DNA from: Candidatus Eiseniibacteriota bacterium
GTDB lineage: Bacteria; Eisenbacteria; RBG-16-71-46
NCBI GenBank assembly: GCA_023249845.1
Contig: JAHFBW010000001.1
Span: 11,545 to 55,597, forward strand
DNA length: 44,053 nucleotides
Direction: 5' to 3'
The notes beneath the pieces were generated by a model. It saw nothing but the letters and a program-made list of their open reading frames with translations, searched no databases and had not been told where the DNA came from. Positions within the stretch are counted from its first letter, which is position 1. Every line of letters begins with the position of its first letter. Positions 15,663 through 24,240 of this stretch are shown here, piece after piece. Both the position numbers and the translations under genes were made by a program.

Positions 15663-18053
15663 CTAGCGCGTGCGCCGGCCGCGCAACAGGCGCAGGCCAT
15701 TCAGGATGACCACCACCGTGCTGCCCTCGTGTCCGGACACGGCCACCGGCAACTTCAGTGCGCCGAGCGGCGTCAACGGGCCCACGAACACCCACGTCAC
15801 GAGCGCCGCCATGACGCCCGTGGCGATGACGAGATTCTGGATCACGACGCGCCGGGCGCGTTGCGCGAGCATCACCGCGTAAGGCAGCGCTGCCAGGTCG
15901 TCGCCCATCAGCACCACGTCGGCGCTCTCCATCGCGGCGTCGCTGCCGATGCCGCCCATCGCGATTCCCACGCTCGCGCGCGCCAGCGCGGGCGCGTCGT
16001 TGACGCCGTCGCCGATCATCGCGACTGCTCCGTGCCGCGATTCCAGCTCGCCGATGACGCGCACCTTGTCCTCGGGAAGCAGCTGCCCGTGCAGCTCGTC
16101 CATGTCCGTCTGCTCACCGATCGCACGCACCGTGGACTCGCTGTCCCCGGAGAGCAGCGCGGTGCGGCTGATGCCCGAGGCGCGCAAGGCGCGCACCGAG
16201 GCGAGCGCCGTGGGTCGCACGTCGTCCCGTGCGGCCAGCACACCCCACGCCACGCCACGCCGCACGATCATCGGAGTCTTGGCCTGTGCCGCGAGCCGGC
16301 GCACGTGCTCCACGGCGGCCGTCGGCGGCTTCACACCGAGCGAGTCGAACAGCTCGGGTGTGCCCACCTCGATGGTGCTGCCTTCGGCCACGGCGACCAG
16401 GCCTTTTCCCAAATGGTTCGTGAGCGTCTCCGCGGCTCTCACTTCGATACCGCGCGCCTCGGCCGCGCGCACGACCGCCTGGGCGAGCGGATGTGGCGAT
16501 CGCTTCTCGGCGCTGGCGGCCCAGGTCAGAAGATCGCGCTCACCGGCGCCGTCCAGCGTGACCACGTCGGTGACGTCGAAGCGCCCGTGCGTGAGCGTGC
16601 CTGTCTTGTCGAATGCGATGATGCGTACTCGGCCGAGCCTTTCCAGGTACGCGCCGCCCTTGAACAGGATGCCGTTCCTCGCGGCGTTCGCGATGGCCGA
16701 GAGCACGGTGGCTGGCGTGGCGAGCACGAGCGCGCACGGCGAGGCGACGACGAGCAGCGTCATCGCCCGGTAGAGCGATGCGCGCCACTCCGCGCCGAGC
16801 AACAGGGGCGGGACGAGCAGCATGAGCAGCGCGCCGAAGATCACCACCACGGTGTAGTACCGGCCCGTCACTTCGGCCAGCTCCTCGGCGCGCGACTTCT
16901 TCTCCTGCGCCTCGCGAACGAGCGCGACGATGCGCGCGAGCGCGCTGTTCGCGGCCACGCGCGTCGCGATCATCTCGAGTGCGCCCTGCTGGTTGAGCGT
17001 GCCGGCGAACAGCTTGTCGCCGGTCGACTTGGTCACGGGTACGGACTCGCCGGTCAGGTTCGCTTGATCCACGAGTGACTCGCCGCGAGTCACGGTGCCA
17101 TCCACGGGGATGGCCTCGCCGGGCTTCACGATCACGGTCTCGCCGACGCGCACGGCGTCGGCCTCGACCTCGACCTCGCGTCCATCGCGTCGCACGAGCG
17201 CGCGCGGCGGCCGCAGGTCGAGCAGCGCGTGCAGGGCGCGGCGCGTGCGGCCCATCGTATAGACCTCGAGCGTGTTGCTGAGCGAGAACAGGAACATGAG
17301 CACCGCGGCCTCGGCGGTGTAGCCGATCGCCGCGGCCCCGGCGGCCGCGAGCAGCATGAGCAGGTTGACGTCGAACTCGAACCGCCGGAGCGACGCCCAC
17401 GTGCTGCGTGCGGTGTACCAGCCGCCGCTCGCCGCCGAGGCCAGGTAGATCGCCTCGGCCAGCGCGGATGTGCCGCCGATTCGCTCCGTCACCGCGCCGG
17501 CGACAAGCAGCACCAGGCAGGTGCCGGTGAGCACCGCCATCGAGCGGCCCTCGGAGCGCTCCTCCTGCTCCGCGTGGGTGAGGCGGGCACCCCAGGGCTT
17601 CGAGGTGAGCGGGCGCACGACCTCGACACTGTCCTCGGGCTGGAGGTGGCGCTTGATGGAGACACGGCCCCGCGAGGCGCTGGCGTGGAACTCGGTCGCG
17701 GCCGTGGCATCGAGCTGGCCCAGCCGTAGAGCGCAGGCCTCGCACGCACCGAGTGTCTCGCGCCGTTCACACGTGGTGACGCGCTGCGCGAACATGGCGC
17801 CAACGTCATCCGCGAGCGCGTTCAACTCGTCCGGTGTGACCTGGGCGGGCTGATAACGAACGGTGAGCGTGCTGTCCTTGAAGTCGGCCTCGATCGCGAC
17901 GACGCCGGGCATCTCGCGCAGGCGGTCGGCGATGATCTCGAGGCAGCCCTCCCCGTCGGGGAGGAGCGGAAGATGCTCTGCGGGCGCCGGCACTTCGCGC
18001 GTGGAGGCGCCTCCGCAGGAATCGTGGTGCAGGCGATAGTGGTCACGGGACAC
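15663..18053 (-). CDS. P1B-4-type heavy-metal transporting ATPase (Co/Fe class)
   Basis: 796 residues. P-type ATPase with phosphorylation motif DKTGT (Asp482), TGES actuator motif and GDGVNDAPAL hinge. The TM metal motif is SPC (Ser438-Pro-Cys440) rather than CPC, and HEGST (His775) lies in the last TM region. SPC plus HEGxT is the signature of subgroup P1B-4 (CoaT, CtpD, PfeT), which export Co2+ or Fe2+. The N-terminus has a His-rich start, a ferredoxin-like HMA-type domain lacking the usual CxxC, and a CEACAL cysteine pair. Start is GTG 18053 without a strong ribosome binding site. TetR gene lies 105 bp upstream on the same strand, so metal-responsive or co-regulated expression is likely. 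Exact metal is inferred from the motifs only. Confidence 0.88.
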   Translation of the reverse strand: MSRDHYRLHHDSCGGASTREVPAPAEHLPLLPDGEGCLEIIADRLREMPGVVAIEADFKDSTLTVRYQPAQVTPDELNALADDVGAMFAQRVTTCERRETLGACEACALRLGQLDATAATEFHASASRGRVSIKRHLQPEDSVEVVRPLTSKPWGARLTHAEQEERSEGRSMAVLTGTCLVLLVAGAVTERIGGTSALAEAIYLASAASGGWYTARSTWASLRRFEFDVNLLMLLAAAGAAAIGYTAEAAVLMFLFSLSNTLEVYTMGRTRRALHALLDLRPPRALVRRDGREVEVEADAVRVGETVIVKPGEAIPVDGTVTRGESLVDQANLTGESVPVTKSTGDKLFAGTLNQQGALEMIATRVAANSALARIVALVREAQEKKSRAEELAEVTGRYYTVVVIFGALLMLLVPPLLLGAEWRASLYRAMTLLVVASPCALVLATPATVLSAIANAARNGILFKGGAYLERLGRVRIIAFDKTGTLTHGRFDVTDVVTLDGAGERDLLTWAASAEKRSPHPLAQAVVRAAEARGIEVRAAETLTNHLGKGLVAVAEGSTIEVGTPELFDSLGVKPPTAAVEHVRRLAAQAKTPMIVRRGVAWGVLAARDDVRPTALASVRALRASGISRTALLSGDSESTVRAIGEQTDMDELHGQLLPEDKVRVIGELESRHGAVAMIGDGVNDAPALARASVGIAMGGIGSDAAMESADVVLMGDDLAALPYAVMLAQRARRVVIQNLVIATGVMAALVTWVFVGPLTPLGALKLPVAVSGHEGSTVVVILNGLRLLRGRRTR

Positions 18054-18158
18054 GGCACGCTCCGGCGGCTAGGGGCAGACGGGAATGGTAGCGCCGTGTG
18101 TTCCAGCGGCCAACCGGGCGCGCCTCACGTCCGACAGGTCGCCGTCTCGGGATGTTGG

Positions 18159-18818
18159 TCACGCCGGCGCGGTCACACCTCCGGCGGAAAGGCCCGCGAG
18201 CATCACGACGAGCGCGCTCTCGAAATAGTCCTCGAGCGTTCCGGGCGTGCCCACGGCGTGCTCGAACGCGTGTCTCCATACCGTCGCGAACATCATGGGC
18301 GCCACGACGAAGCGTGCCACCTGGACCACGTTCATGGGCCGGAACTCGCCGCGATCGATGCCCTGCTGGAGCACTCGCTGCAGAAGCGACTGGTTCCGTG
18401 CGATGAACTCGTCGTTGTAGAAGCGGGCGAGCTCGGGGTAGCTGCGCGTCTCGGCCAGCATGAGTTTGACCAGGCCCGACAGGCGATTGCGCATCATGTG
18501 ATCCCAGCGCAGGCGCAGCAGCGCTTCGATCAGCTCGAGCGTCGTGCCGCGATGCGTCTCGGCCAGCTTCTCGGTCTCGAGCACGAGCGGGAGCATGACC
18601 TCGCGGACCGCAGCCTTGAACAGCTCGGTCTTGTTCTCGTAGTAGAGGAAGATGGTGCCCTTGGTGCAGCCGGCTCGCCGAGCGACGTCCACGAGTCGGG
18701 TGGACTCGTAGCCCCGCTCGCCGAAGATCTCGAGTGCTGCCGTGAGGATCTCGGCCGGGCGCGCCTCCTTGCGCCGTCGCCAGCGCGGCGCACGCTTGTC
18801 TTGGGTTTCAACCACCAT
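18159..18818 (-). CDS. TetR-family transcriptional regulator
   Basis: 219 residues from ATG 18818, chosen because GGAGG lies 7-8 bases upstream on the minus strand; the track start at 19085 would run through the operator and into the tldD start. The N-terminal HTH is clear (ILTAALEIFGERGYESTRLVDVARRAGCTKGTIFLYYENK, residues about 20-59), followed by a helical ligand-binding domain with no recognised ligand motif. It precedes the P1B-4 ATPase on the same strand and lies divergent to tldD. The perfect palindrome at 18858-18875 just upstream of its start is a probable autoregulatory operator. Confidence 0.9.
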   Translation of the reverse strand: MVVETQDKRAPRWRRRKEARPAEILTAALEIFGERGYESTRLVDVARRAGCTKGTIFLYYENKTELFKAAVREVMLPLVLETEKLAETHRGTTLELIEALLRLRWDHMMRNRLSGLVKLMLAETRSYPELARFYNDEFIARNQSLLQRVLQQGIDRGEFRPMNVVQVARFVVAPMMFATVWRHAFEHAVGTPGTLEDYFESALVVMLAGLSAGGVTAPA

Positions 18819-18857
18819 CGTGGGCCTCCGGGGGTGAGGTGGATCCCAACGCATGAA

Positions 18858-18875
18858 AATGACCCTAGGGTCATT
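18858..18875. promoter_or_regulatory. Probable TetR operator, 18-bp perfect palindrome
   Basis: AATGACCCTAGGGTCATT is a perfect 18-bp inverted repeat 40 bp upstream of the TetR start. The TGACC-N4-GGTCA form is common for operators of TetR-family repressors. It lies in the divergent region toward tldD (start 19078), so it most likely controls the tetR-ATPase unit. Binding is inferred from symmetry and position. Confidence 0.7.
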
Positions 18876-18982
18876 AGCTGACGAACATTGTGACGCAGCG
18901 GCCTGGCTCTGGGGTTCTGGCTTTGTTGGCCGGACCACAGACTTGACACGACCTCGACCGGACCTCCTCTTTCCGGCCGGTT

Positions 18983-19010
18983 TTGACAGATGAGAGGCCC
19001 GCCCTACAGT
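18983..19010 (+). promoter_or_regulatory. Candidate sigma-70-like promoter for tldD
   Basis: TTGACA at 18983-18988, 16 bp spacer, TACAGT at 19005-19010, 67 bp ahead of the tldD ATG. A second TTGACA at 18943 has no matching -10. Weak evidence in a GC-rich genome. Confidence 0.35.
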
Positions 19011-19077
19011 CGCCCGGAGTCGCCTCTCCGTCGGTTGGACCGGCCCACACCCCTCACGGACGAGATCCCCGGATCCC

Positions 19078-20523
19078 ATGGACACGCCGCTCCCCGAGCT
19101 GTCGACGCTGCTGCCGCGCGAGCTGGCGGAGGAGATCCTGGCGCTGGCGAGGGCCGGCGGCGCCGGCTTCGCCGACCTCTACGCCGAGCACGCCGTGGTG
19201 AGTGGGTTCACGCTCGACGAGCAGCGGTTGAAGAGCGCGAGCTACTCCGTTCTCCGCGGCGTGGGCGTGCGCGCGATCCGCGGAGAGGCCACCGGCTACG
19301 CTTACGCGGACGGTTTCTCGCCGGATGGGCTCCGGGAGGCCGCGCGCGTCGCGGCGCGTATCGCCCGCGACACCCCACCCGCGGCGTCGGGAGCACGCGG
19401 AATGCCGATCGCGTTCCGCGCCTCGGGCGCTCCGCCGCCGTTTCTGTTGCGCGACCCCGCGACGCTGGCGCTCAACGAGATCGCGAAGGTGGAACTGCTG
19501 CGTCGCGCCGACCAGGCAGCGCGTGCTCTCGACCCGCGCGTCCGCGAGGTCTCAGCCTCATTCGGCAGCTCGGCGCGGTCGTTCCTCGTCGCGAACACCG
19601 ACGGCGTGTGGGAGGAGGATCGCACGCACCTGTCGCGGCTCGTCGTCACCGCGCTCGCGCTCGACGGGTCGGAGCGGCAGGAAGCGTTCGCCGCCGGCGG
19701 GGGCTGCGTGGAAGCCGACTACTACGCGCGCGAGCGCACCCCCGAGAGCGTGGCGCTCGAGGCCGCCTCGGGCGCGGTGCTGCTGCTCGCGGCCCACGAG
19801 CCGGAAGCCGGATCCTACCCTGTCGTGGTGTGCAATGGCTGGGGCGGCGTCATGGTGCACGAGTGTTTCGGCCACAGCATGGAGGGCGACACCATCCGGC
19901 GGAAGACGTCCATCCGCGCCACGCAGCTCGGAAGCCCGGTGGCTGCTCCCGGCGTCACCATCGTGGATTCGGGGCTCGTGCCATGGAGTCGCGGCTCGTT
20001 CCGTGTGGACGATGAGGGCACGCCCGCGCAGCGCACCGTGCTGGTGGAGGACGGCGTGCTCGTTGGCTACCTGTGGGATCGGCTGAACGGTGGCCTCACG
20101 GGGCACGCGCCTACGGGCAACGGGCGGCGTGCGTCCTACCGCGACTATCCGCTGTGCCGCATGACGAACACGTGGATCGAACCCGGGCCGCACGCGCCCG
20201 AGGCCCTGCTCGCCGACGTGAAACGCGGGCTCTACTGCAAGAAGCTGGGCGGCGGCTCGGTGAACCCGGCGGACGGCAACTTCTCGTTCCAGGTCACCGA
20301 GGGCTGGCAGATCGAGGACGGCAAGCTCACGCACCCGGTGCGCAACGCCACACTCACTGGCAATGGCAACGACGCGATGCTACGCATCGACGGCGTGGGG
20401 TCCGACCTCGCCATCGACGGGACCACCGGCTCGTGTGGCAAGGATGGTCAATGGAAGCCCGTGGGCGTGGGCCAGCCCACCGTGCGCTTCACCGGGATCA
20501 CCGTGGGCGGCACCGCGGTATGA
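19078..20523 (+). CDS. tldD: TldD metalloprotease subunit
   Basis: 481 residues, full TldD length. TldD carries the zinc-binding HExxxH motif, here HECFGH (His261, Glu262, His266) in VMVHECFGHSMEGD. With TldE it forms a heterodimeric protease that degrades unfolded peptides and matures some modified peptides. The C-terminal GKDGQWKPVGVGQPTVRF stretch and the glycine-rich GGGSVNPADGNFSFQ segment are typical. ATG 19078 begins a sensible N-terminus; the stop overlaps the tldE start (ATGA). No RiPP precursor is seen nearby, so a housekeeping role is more likely than peptide maturation. Confidence 0.93.
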   Translation: MDTPLPELSTLLPRELAEEILALARAGGAGFADLYAEHAVVSGFTLDEQRLKSASYSVLRGVGVRAIRGEATGYAYADGFSPDGLREAARVAARIARDTPPAASGARGMPIAFRASGAPPPFLLRDPATLALNEIAKVELLRRADQAARALDPRVREVSASFGSSARSFLVANTDGVWEEDRTHLSRLVVTALALDGSERQEAFAAGGGCVEADYYARERTPESVALEAASGAVLLLAAHEPEAGSYPVVVCNGWGGVMVHECFGHSMEGDTIRRKTSIRATQLGSPVAAPGVTIVDSGLVPWSRGSFRVDDEGTPAQRTVLVEDGVLVGYLWDRLNGGLTGHAPTGNGRRASYRDYPLCRMTNTWIEPGPHAPEALLADVKRGLYCKKLGGGSVNPADGNFSFQVTEGWQIEDGKLTHPVRNATLTGNGNDAMLRIDGVGSDLAIDGTTGSCGKDGQWKPVGVGQPTVRFTGITVGGTAV

Positions 20524-21893
20524 GCGGCCGCCCCGCGGCGCCCGCCGACCTCACCGCGTTGTGCGAGCGCGCGGTCGAGCGCGCGCGCGCGCACGGCGCG
20601 GCGGTGGCCGACGTCTGCGCCGAGAGTTCGCTCGCGTTCACGGTGCGCGTGCATGGCGGCGCCGTGGACACGCTGAAGCAGAGCGGCACGCTTGGCCTGG
20701 GGGTGCGCGCGATCGTGGGCGGCGCCGTGGGCTTCGCCTCGGGCACGGATCTGTCGCCCGACGGGCTCGACGACCTCGCGCGCCGCGCCGTGGCGATGGC
20801 CAGCTTCGCCACACCGGACGAAGCCAACGACGTCCCCAGCCCGGACGAGGCCGGCCCGCCGTTCACCGGCGACCTCGAACTCGATGACGCCGCGGCGTAC
20901 GAGCTGCTGCCGGAACGAAAGATTGAGATGGCGCTCGAACTCGAGCGGCTGACGCTCGCGGCCGACGCCCGCGTGACACGCACTGACGGCGCCAGTGTCT
21001 CGAGTGCGGGAGGCGCGTTCGCCATGGCCAACTCGCGCGGCGTTTCGCGCGCATGGCAGGGCACAAGCGTGTCGGCGTGGGTCGTGGCGCTGGCCGACGA
21101 CCGCGATGGGCGCCAGCAGACCGGCGCCGAGGGCATGAGCGTGCGCCATCTCGCCGACCTTCACTCGCTCGACTCCATGGCACGCCGCGCGGCGATCCGG
21201 GCCGTGAACCGTCTCGGCGCGCGCACGGTACCGAGCGCGCGCGTGCCCGTGGTGATGCATCCGGACATTGCCGCGGCGTGGATCTCGGAGATGATCGAGG
21301 CGTGGAGCGGCGAGAGCGTGCTCAAGCGCTCGAGCTGGCTCACGGAGCTGCTCGGCGAGACCATCGCGTCGCCGCTCGTGACGCTCGTGGACGACGCCAC
21401 GCTGCCTCGCCGTGTCGGGAGCTCGCCCTACGATGGCGAGGGCCTCTCCGCGCGCCGCAACGTGCTGCTCGATCACGGCAAGCTGGCGATGTTCCTCTAC
21501 GATCACTACCACGCTCGGCGGGCCGGCCGCGCGAGCACCGCGAACGGCCTACGAGGCTGGTCGAGCACGCCGGGCATCGGCACGCACAACCTCTACCTGG
21601 AGCCCGGCACGGACTCGCCGGAAATGCTGCTGCGGCGCGTGGACCGCGGGTTCTACTACGACGACCAGGGCTCGTTCGGCTTCAACCCGGTGACGGGTGA
21701 CTACTCGTTCCAGGCACAGGGTTACTGGATCGAGAATGGCGAACGCACGTACCCGGTGGACGGCATCACGGTGGCCGGCAACTCCCTCGCCATGCTCAAG
21801 GCGATCGCGGGCGTCGCGAACGACCTCGAATGGCGCTCCGCCGTCGCGTCGCCGACACTGCTCATCTCGGAGATGACGATCAGCGGGAGCTGA
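20520..21893 (+). CDS. tldE: TldE/PmbA protease partner subunit
   Basis: 457 residues from ATG 20520 (track start 20073 lies within tldD). Same fold as TldD but without HExxxH, as expected for TldE, the non-catalytic partner that shapes the cleavage chamber. Conserved landmarks include RVHGGAVDTLKQSG near the N-terminus, YDGEGLSARRNVLLDHGKL in the middle and GDYSFQAQGYWIENGE near the C-terminus. Translationally coupled to tldD. Confidence 0.92.
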   Translation: MSGRPAAPADLTALCERAVERARAHGAAVADVCAESSLAFTVRVHGGAVDTLKQSGTLGLGVRAIVGGAVGFASGTDLSPDGLDDLARRAVAMASFATPDEANDVPSPDEAGPPFTGDLELDDAAAYELLPERKIEMALELERLTLAADARVTRTDGASVSSAGGAFAMANSRGVSRAWQGTSVSAWVVALADDRDGRQQTGAEGMSVRHLADLHSLDSMARRAAIRAVNRLGARTVPSARVPVVMHPDIAAAWISEMIEAWSGESVLKRSSWLTELLGETIASPLVTLVDDATLPRRVGSSPYDGEGLSARRNVLLDHGKLAMFLYDHYHARRAGRASTANGLRGWSSTPGIGTHNLYLEPGTDSPEMLLRRVDRGFYYDDQGSFGFNPVTGDYSFQAQGYWIENGERTYPVDGITVAGNSLAMLKAIAGVANDLEWRSAVASPTLLISEMTISGS

Positions 21894-21997
21894 ATTCGTC
21901 GTCTCTCCGCGAACATCGAGCGTTGCGCACGGCGTCTCCTCTCCCAATCGCCTGCCGACTCGGTCGCCCCGCTCGATCGCCTGCCGACTCGGTCGCC

Positions 21998-22141
21998 GCG
22001 GGCCTACGGGGGGCCTCGCACAGGGGATCGTTCGTCGCGGCCATCCCTGGCCGCTCCTCACTCGTCTGGCCGTGGGCTCCGGCATCCTGCCTCCCACCCA
22101 CGTCCAGGCGCCCCCTGTGCGAGACCCCCCTTCCGGCCCGC
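21998..22141. repeat. Fold-back element, 144 bp
   Basis: Arms 21998-22026 and 22112-22141 are inverted copies: GCGGGCC, three to four unpaired bases, GGGGGG, one mismatch, CTCGCACAGGGG. The interior also has smaller inverted repeats (CGGCC/GGCCG, CTGG-CGTGGG/CCCACG-CCAG). Same size as the neighbouring element at 22199 but with a different interior. Confidence 0.7.
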
Positions 22142-22198
22142 GGCTCGATCGTGCGCGGCGAGGTGCGAGCGTCTCCCGTCATCGCACGGTCGAGCCCC

Positions 22199-22339
22199 GA
22201 GCGGCGGGGGCAGTTCGATCGTGGCCAGTCGTGAGCAGCCCGCAGCCAGGGACTGGCGAAGGGCGTCGCGAGCGTCAGGTCGGGCCGGGCAGGAGGCCCG
22301 GCCCGACCGTTGGCCACGAGCGAATCTCCCCCGCCGCTC
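22199..22339. repeat. Fold-back element family 1, copy A
   Basis: Arms 22199-22227 and 22311-22339 pair at 25 of 29 positions. The interior contains a perfect 13-bp hairpin (22278-22290 with 22296-22308, loop AGGAG). It is homologous along most of its length to 33442-33590: both carry CAGGTCGGGCCGG, the matching CCGGCCCG and then CCGTTGGCC, with similar flanks. Both copies lie between convergent genes. Confidence 0.75.
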
Positions 22340-22419
22340 GGGGCGACCGAAGCTGCAGGCGTCCGGCCCGGGGCGACCGAGTCGGCTGGCGTTCGGACCG
22401 GGCCCACAGCGGCCGGAAG

Positions 22420-23631
22420 TCAGGACGTTCGGTAAGTGCTCACAAGTGCGACGCCGCGGCGGGGCATCGGCGACGGCTGCTTCGCGTGGCCCAGCCGAAC
22501 CAGCAGCAGCGGTTCCTCGCCGTCCGCGTGGAAGCGCCGCGCGAGGATCGCCCGGTGTTGCAGCGAGGCCACCGGCGCCGAGAGCGGTTGCTGCGCGACG
22601 CCGAGTGTCGCCGCTCGCAGCGCGAAGCGTTCGTATGCCTGCCCGCCCACGATCCAGCCCGCTTCGCTCGGCGCCGGCAGCGTGAGCAGGGCCAGCGCGC
22701 CCGAGCTGCGCACCAAGTCGCGCATGTCCTTCGCCATGCTCGCCGTGCCCCAACCGTAGAATCGGCTCTGCGGGTGCAGGGCGCGCCCGGACAGCCAGCC
22801 CGCCGGCCCACCCAGCCCCAAGCGCTCCGACGTGATGCCGTCGCCGTGCTCGCGCACGTCGCCATCCGAGCCGCGCAGCCACGCGCGACGCTCGGCCTGC
22901 GCCGCGCGATCGCTCATCACGACACGCACGGCGTCGTGCACCAGGTCCGCGACGGCGTTCACGTCGGAGCGGTCCTCGAGCCAGTGCACGCGCGCTTCCT
23001 CGCCCACTTGCGCGAGCAACTGGCTGCGGTTCGGCATCGTGATCGCGCGACCGTCGTAGCTGCGCGCGTTGGAGCGGCGGTCAGTGAGCGCCGAATGCAG
23101 CAGGCGATCCCGCGCCCGGTCGCCGGGCTGCCACGTCACCGACGCCACCACGAGCGAGCTACCGGGCCGCGAGGTGGTACCCCATGGCAGGTAGCGCACG
23201 CTGGGCTGCTGCCCCCACGCGCGCGCGGCCACGAGCAGGTTCTCGAGCGCGGCACCGAGCGACATCTGCGCGAATCGCTGATCGGGATCATCCAGCGGCA
23301 GGGTGCGTTGCGCGTCGAGCAGCAACCGCAGCTCGCCCGTGTCCACCTCGAACCGCCACGGTTGGGCGTTCCAATAGCTCGGCGCGAGGATCGCGGCGCC
23401 GATCAGCGCTCGCGCTGCCTCGATCGGGTGCGCCGGGATCGCCGCGGGGAGCGACCAGGGTTGGAGTGCGGGAAGCGTGGCGGCCCGCTTCGCCCAGGCG
23501 AGCGATGGTTCGAGCGCACGCAAGGCCGCGGCCCCACCCAGAAGCACCAGGAACCTTCGGCGGTCGAGCGTGAGCGACGCGAACTCGGGGCCGTCGGCGG
23601 CGGATCGCGGCCGCCGTGGTCGATCTCCCAT
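22420..23631 (-). CDS. Tat-exported nitroreductase-like (Acg-type) protein
   Basis: 403 residues. The N-terminus LDRRRFLVLLGGAAALRAL is a twin-arginine signal, so export of a folded, cofactor-loaded protein is expected. The body resembles the nitroreductase/Acg family of FMN-binding proteins: ARALIGAAILAPSYWNAQPWRF near residue 70-95 (the usual SxxNxQPW segment) and DRRSNARSYDG in the middle. Acg-type proteins bind FMN but often lack typical nitroreductase activity. Divergent from the Mut7-C gene, with a 123-bp spacer. ATG 23631 fits the Tat signal. Confidence 0.82.
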   Translation of the reverse strand: MGDRPRRPRSAADGPEFASLTLDRRRFLVLLGGAAALRALEPSLAWAKRAATLPALQPWSLPAAIPAHPIEAARALIGAAILAPSYWNAQPWRFEVDTGELRLLLDAQRTLPLDDPDQRFAQMSLGAALENLLVAARAWGQQPSVRYLPWGTTSRPGSSLVVASVTWQPGDRARDRLLHSALTDRRSNARSYDGRAITMPNRSQLLAQVGEEARVHWLEDRSDVNAVADLVHDAVRVVMSDRAAQAERRAWLRGSDGDVREHGDGITSERLGLGGPAGWLSGRALHPQSRFYGWGTASMAKDMRDLVRSSGALALLTLPAPSEAGWIVGGQAYERFALRAATLGVAQQPLSAPVASLQHRAILARRFHADGEEPLLLVRLGHAKQPSPMPRRGVALVSTYRTS

Positions 23632-23754
23632 GGACGGCGAGGGTGCGCGAGGCCTGCGGAGACGTCAACGAGTCGTTCAGAACCCGGTGCCCGGGGCGGG
23701 GTTGCGGCCGCGGTCACTTGTCGGCGCCGGGTTGGCCCGGCTAGCGTCCCGCCC

Positions 23755-24240
23755 ATGCTCCCGCGCACGCGATTCCTCACTGATACCTCACTCGAGCACC
23801 TCGCGCGCCGGCTTCGTTTCCTCGGGTACGACGTTGCGACCCACCGGGGGGCCCGGCTCACCGAGCTGTTCGCGGCGGCCCGGCGCGAGGACCGCACGGT
23901 ACTGACGCTGTCCGCGCGTCAGCCCCCGAAAGGGGCCCCCGTGACCGTGCTGCGCATGCCGCGGGGTGACCTCGAAGCAGCGGTCCGCGCGGTCGTGGCG
24001 GCCCACCTCCCCGCGACGGCGCCCTGGAGCCGGTGTCCTGCCTGCAACGTGGCGCTGCACGCTCGCTCGGCGTTCGAGGCCCGCGGTGAGGTGCCGGGGC
24101 GCGTCACCCGGCTCGCGGTGCCGCTCTCGTGGTGCCCGGAATGTGGTCGCTGGTTCTGGCCGGGCAGCCACGTCGCGCGGATGAACGAGTGGTTCGAGCG
24201 GGTCCTCGGCCGCCTCCCCGACGCCGTCGATCCACCTTGA
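23755..24240 (+). CDS. Mut7-C RNase-domain protein with zinc ribbon
   Basis: 161 residues from ATG 23755; the 722-aa track ORF is a read-through. It matches the Mut7-C family (PIN-like RNase fold): FLTDTSLEHLARRLRFLGYDV carries the first acidic residue, followed by EDRTVLTLSAR, and a C-terminal zinc ribbon CPACN ... CPECGRWFWPGSHVARM. Family members are presumed nucleases of unknown target. Stand-alone gene; a start two codons earlier is not supported. Confidence 0.85.
   Translation: MLPRTRFLTDTSLEHLARRLRFLGYDVATHRGARLTELFAAARREDRTVLTLSARQPPKGAPVTVLRMPRGDLEAAVRAVVAAHLPATAPWSRCPACNVALHARSAFEARGEVPGRVTRLAVPLSWCPECGRWFWPGSHVARMNEWFERVLGRLPDAVDPP

Larger units (their letters stand above)
21949..22391. 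repeat. 443-bp block bounded by 23-bp inverted repeats
   Basis: The left end 21949-21971 and right end 22369-22391 are inverted copies matching at 22 of 23 bases. A direct copy of the left end's first 20 bases (GCCGACTCGGTCGCC core) lies at 21978-21997. Inside are two fold-back units (21998-22141 and 22199-22339). No ORF with transposase features is present, so if it moves it is nonautonomous. Confidence 0.7.
21894..22419. other. 526-bp convergent gap rich in large palindromes
   Basis: No gene recognised. The gap separates the convergent tldE and nitroreductase-like genes and is almost entirely occupied by nested inverted repeats (see the three repeat entries inside it). The 722-aa track ORF that crosses it reads through these repeats and lacks protein-like sequence until the real start at 23755. 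Confidence 0.75.

Noticed and set aside
15660-17078. 472-aa plus-strand ORF
   Set aside because: Opposite strand of the P1B-4 ATPase, whose motifs are complete on the minus strand.
19078-21893. TldD-TldE as part of a modified-peptide (RiPP) cluster
   Set aside because: No short precursor ORF, modifying enzyme or exporter beside the pair; neighbours are a TetR/ATPase unit and a structured gap.
22072-24240. 722-aa ORF as one protein
   Set aside because: Only the last 161 residues are protein-like (Mut7-C); the rest runs through palindromic repeats and opposite the nitroreductase-like gene.
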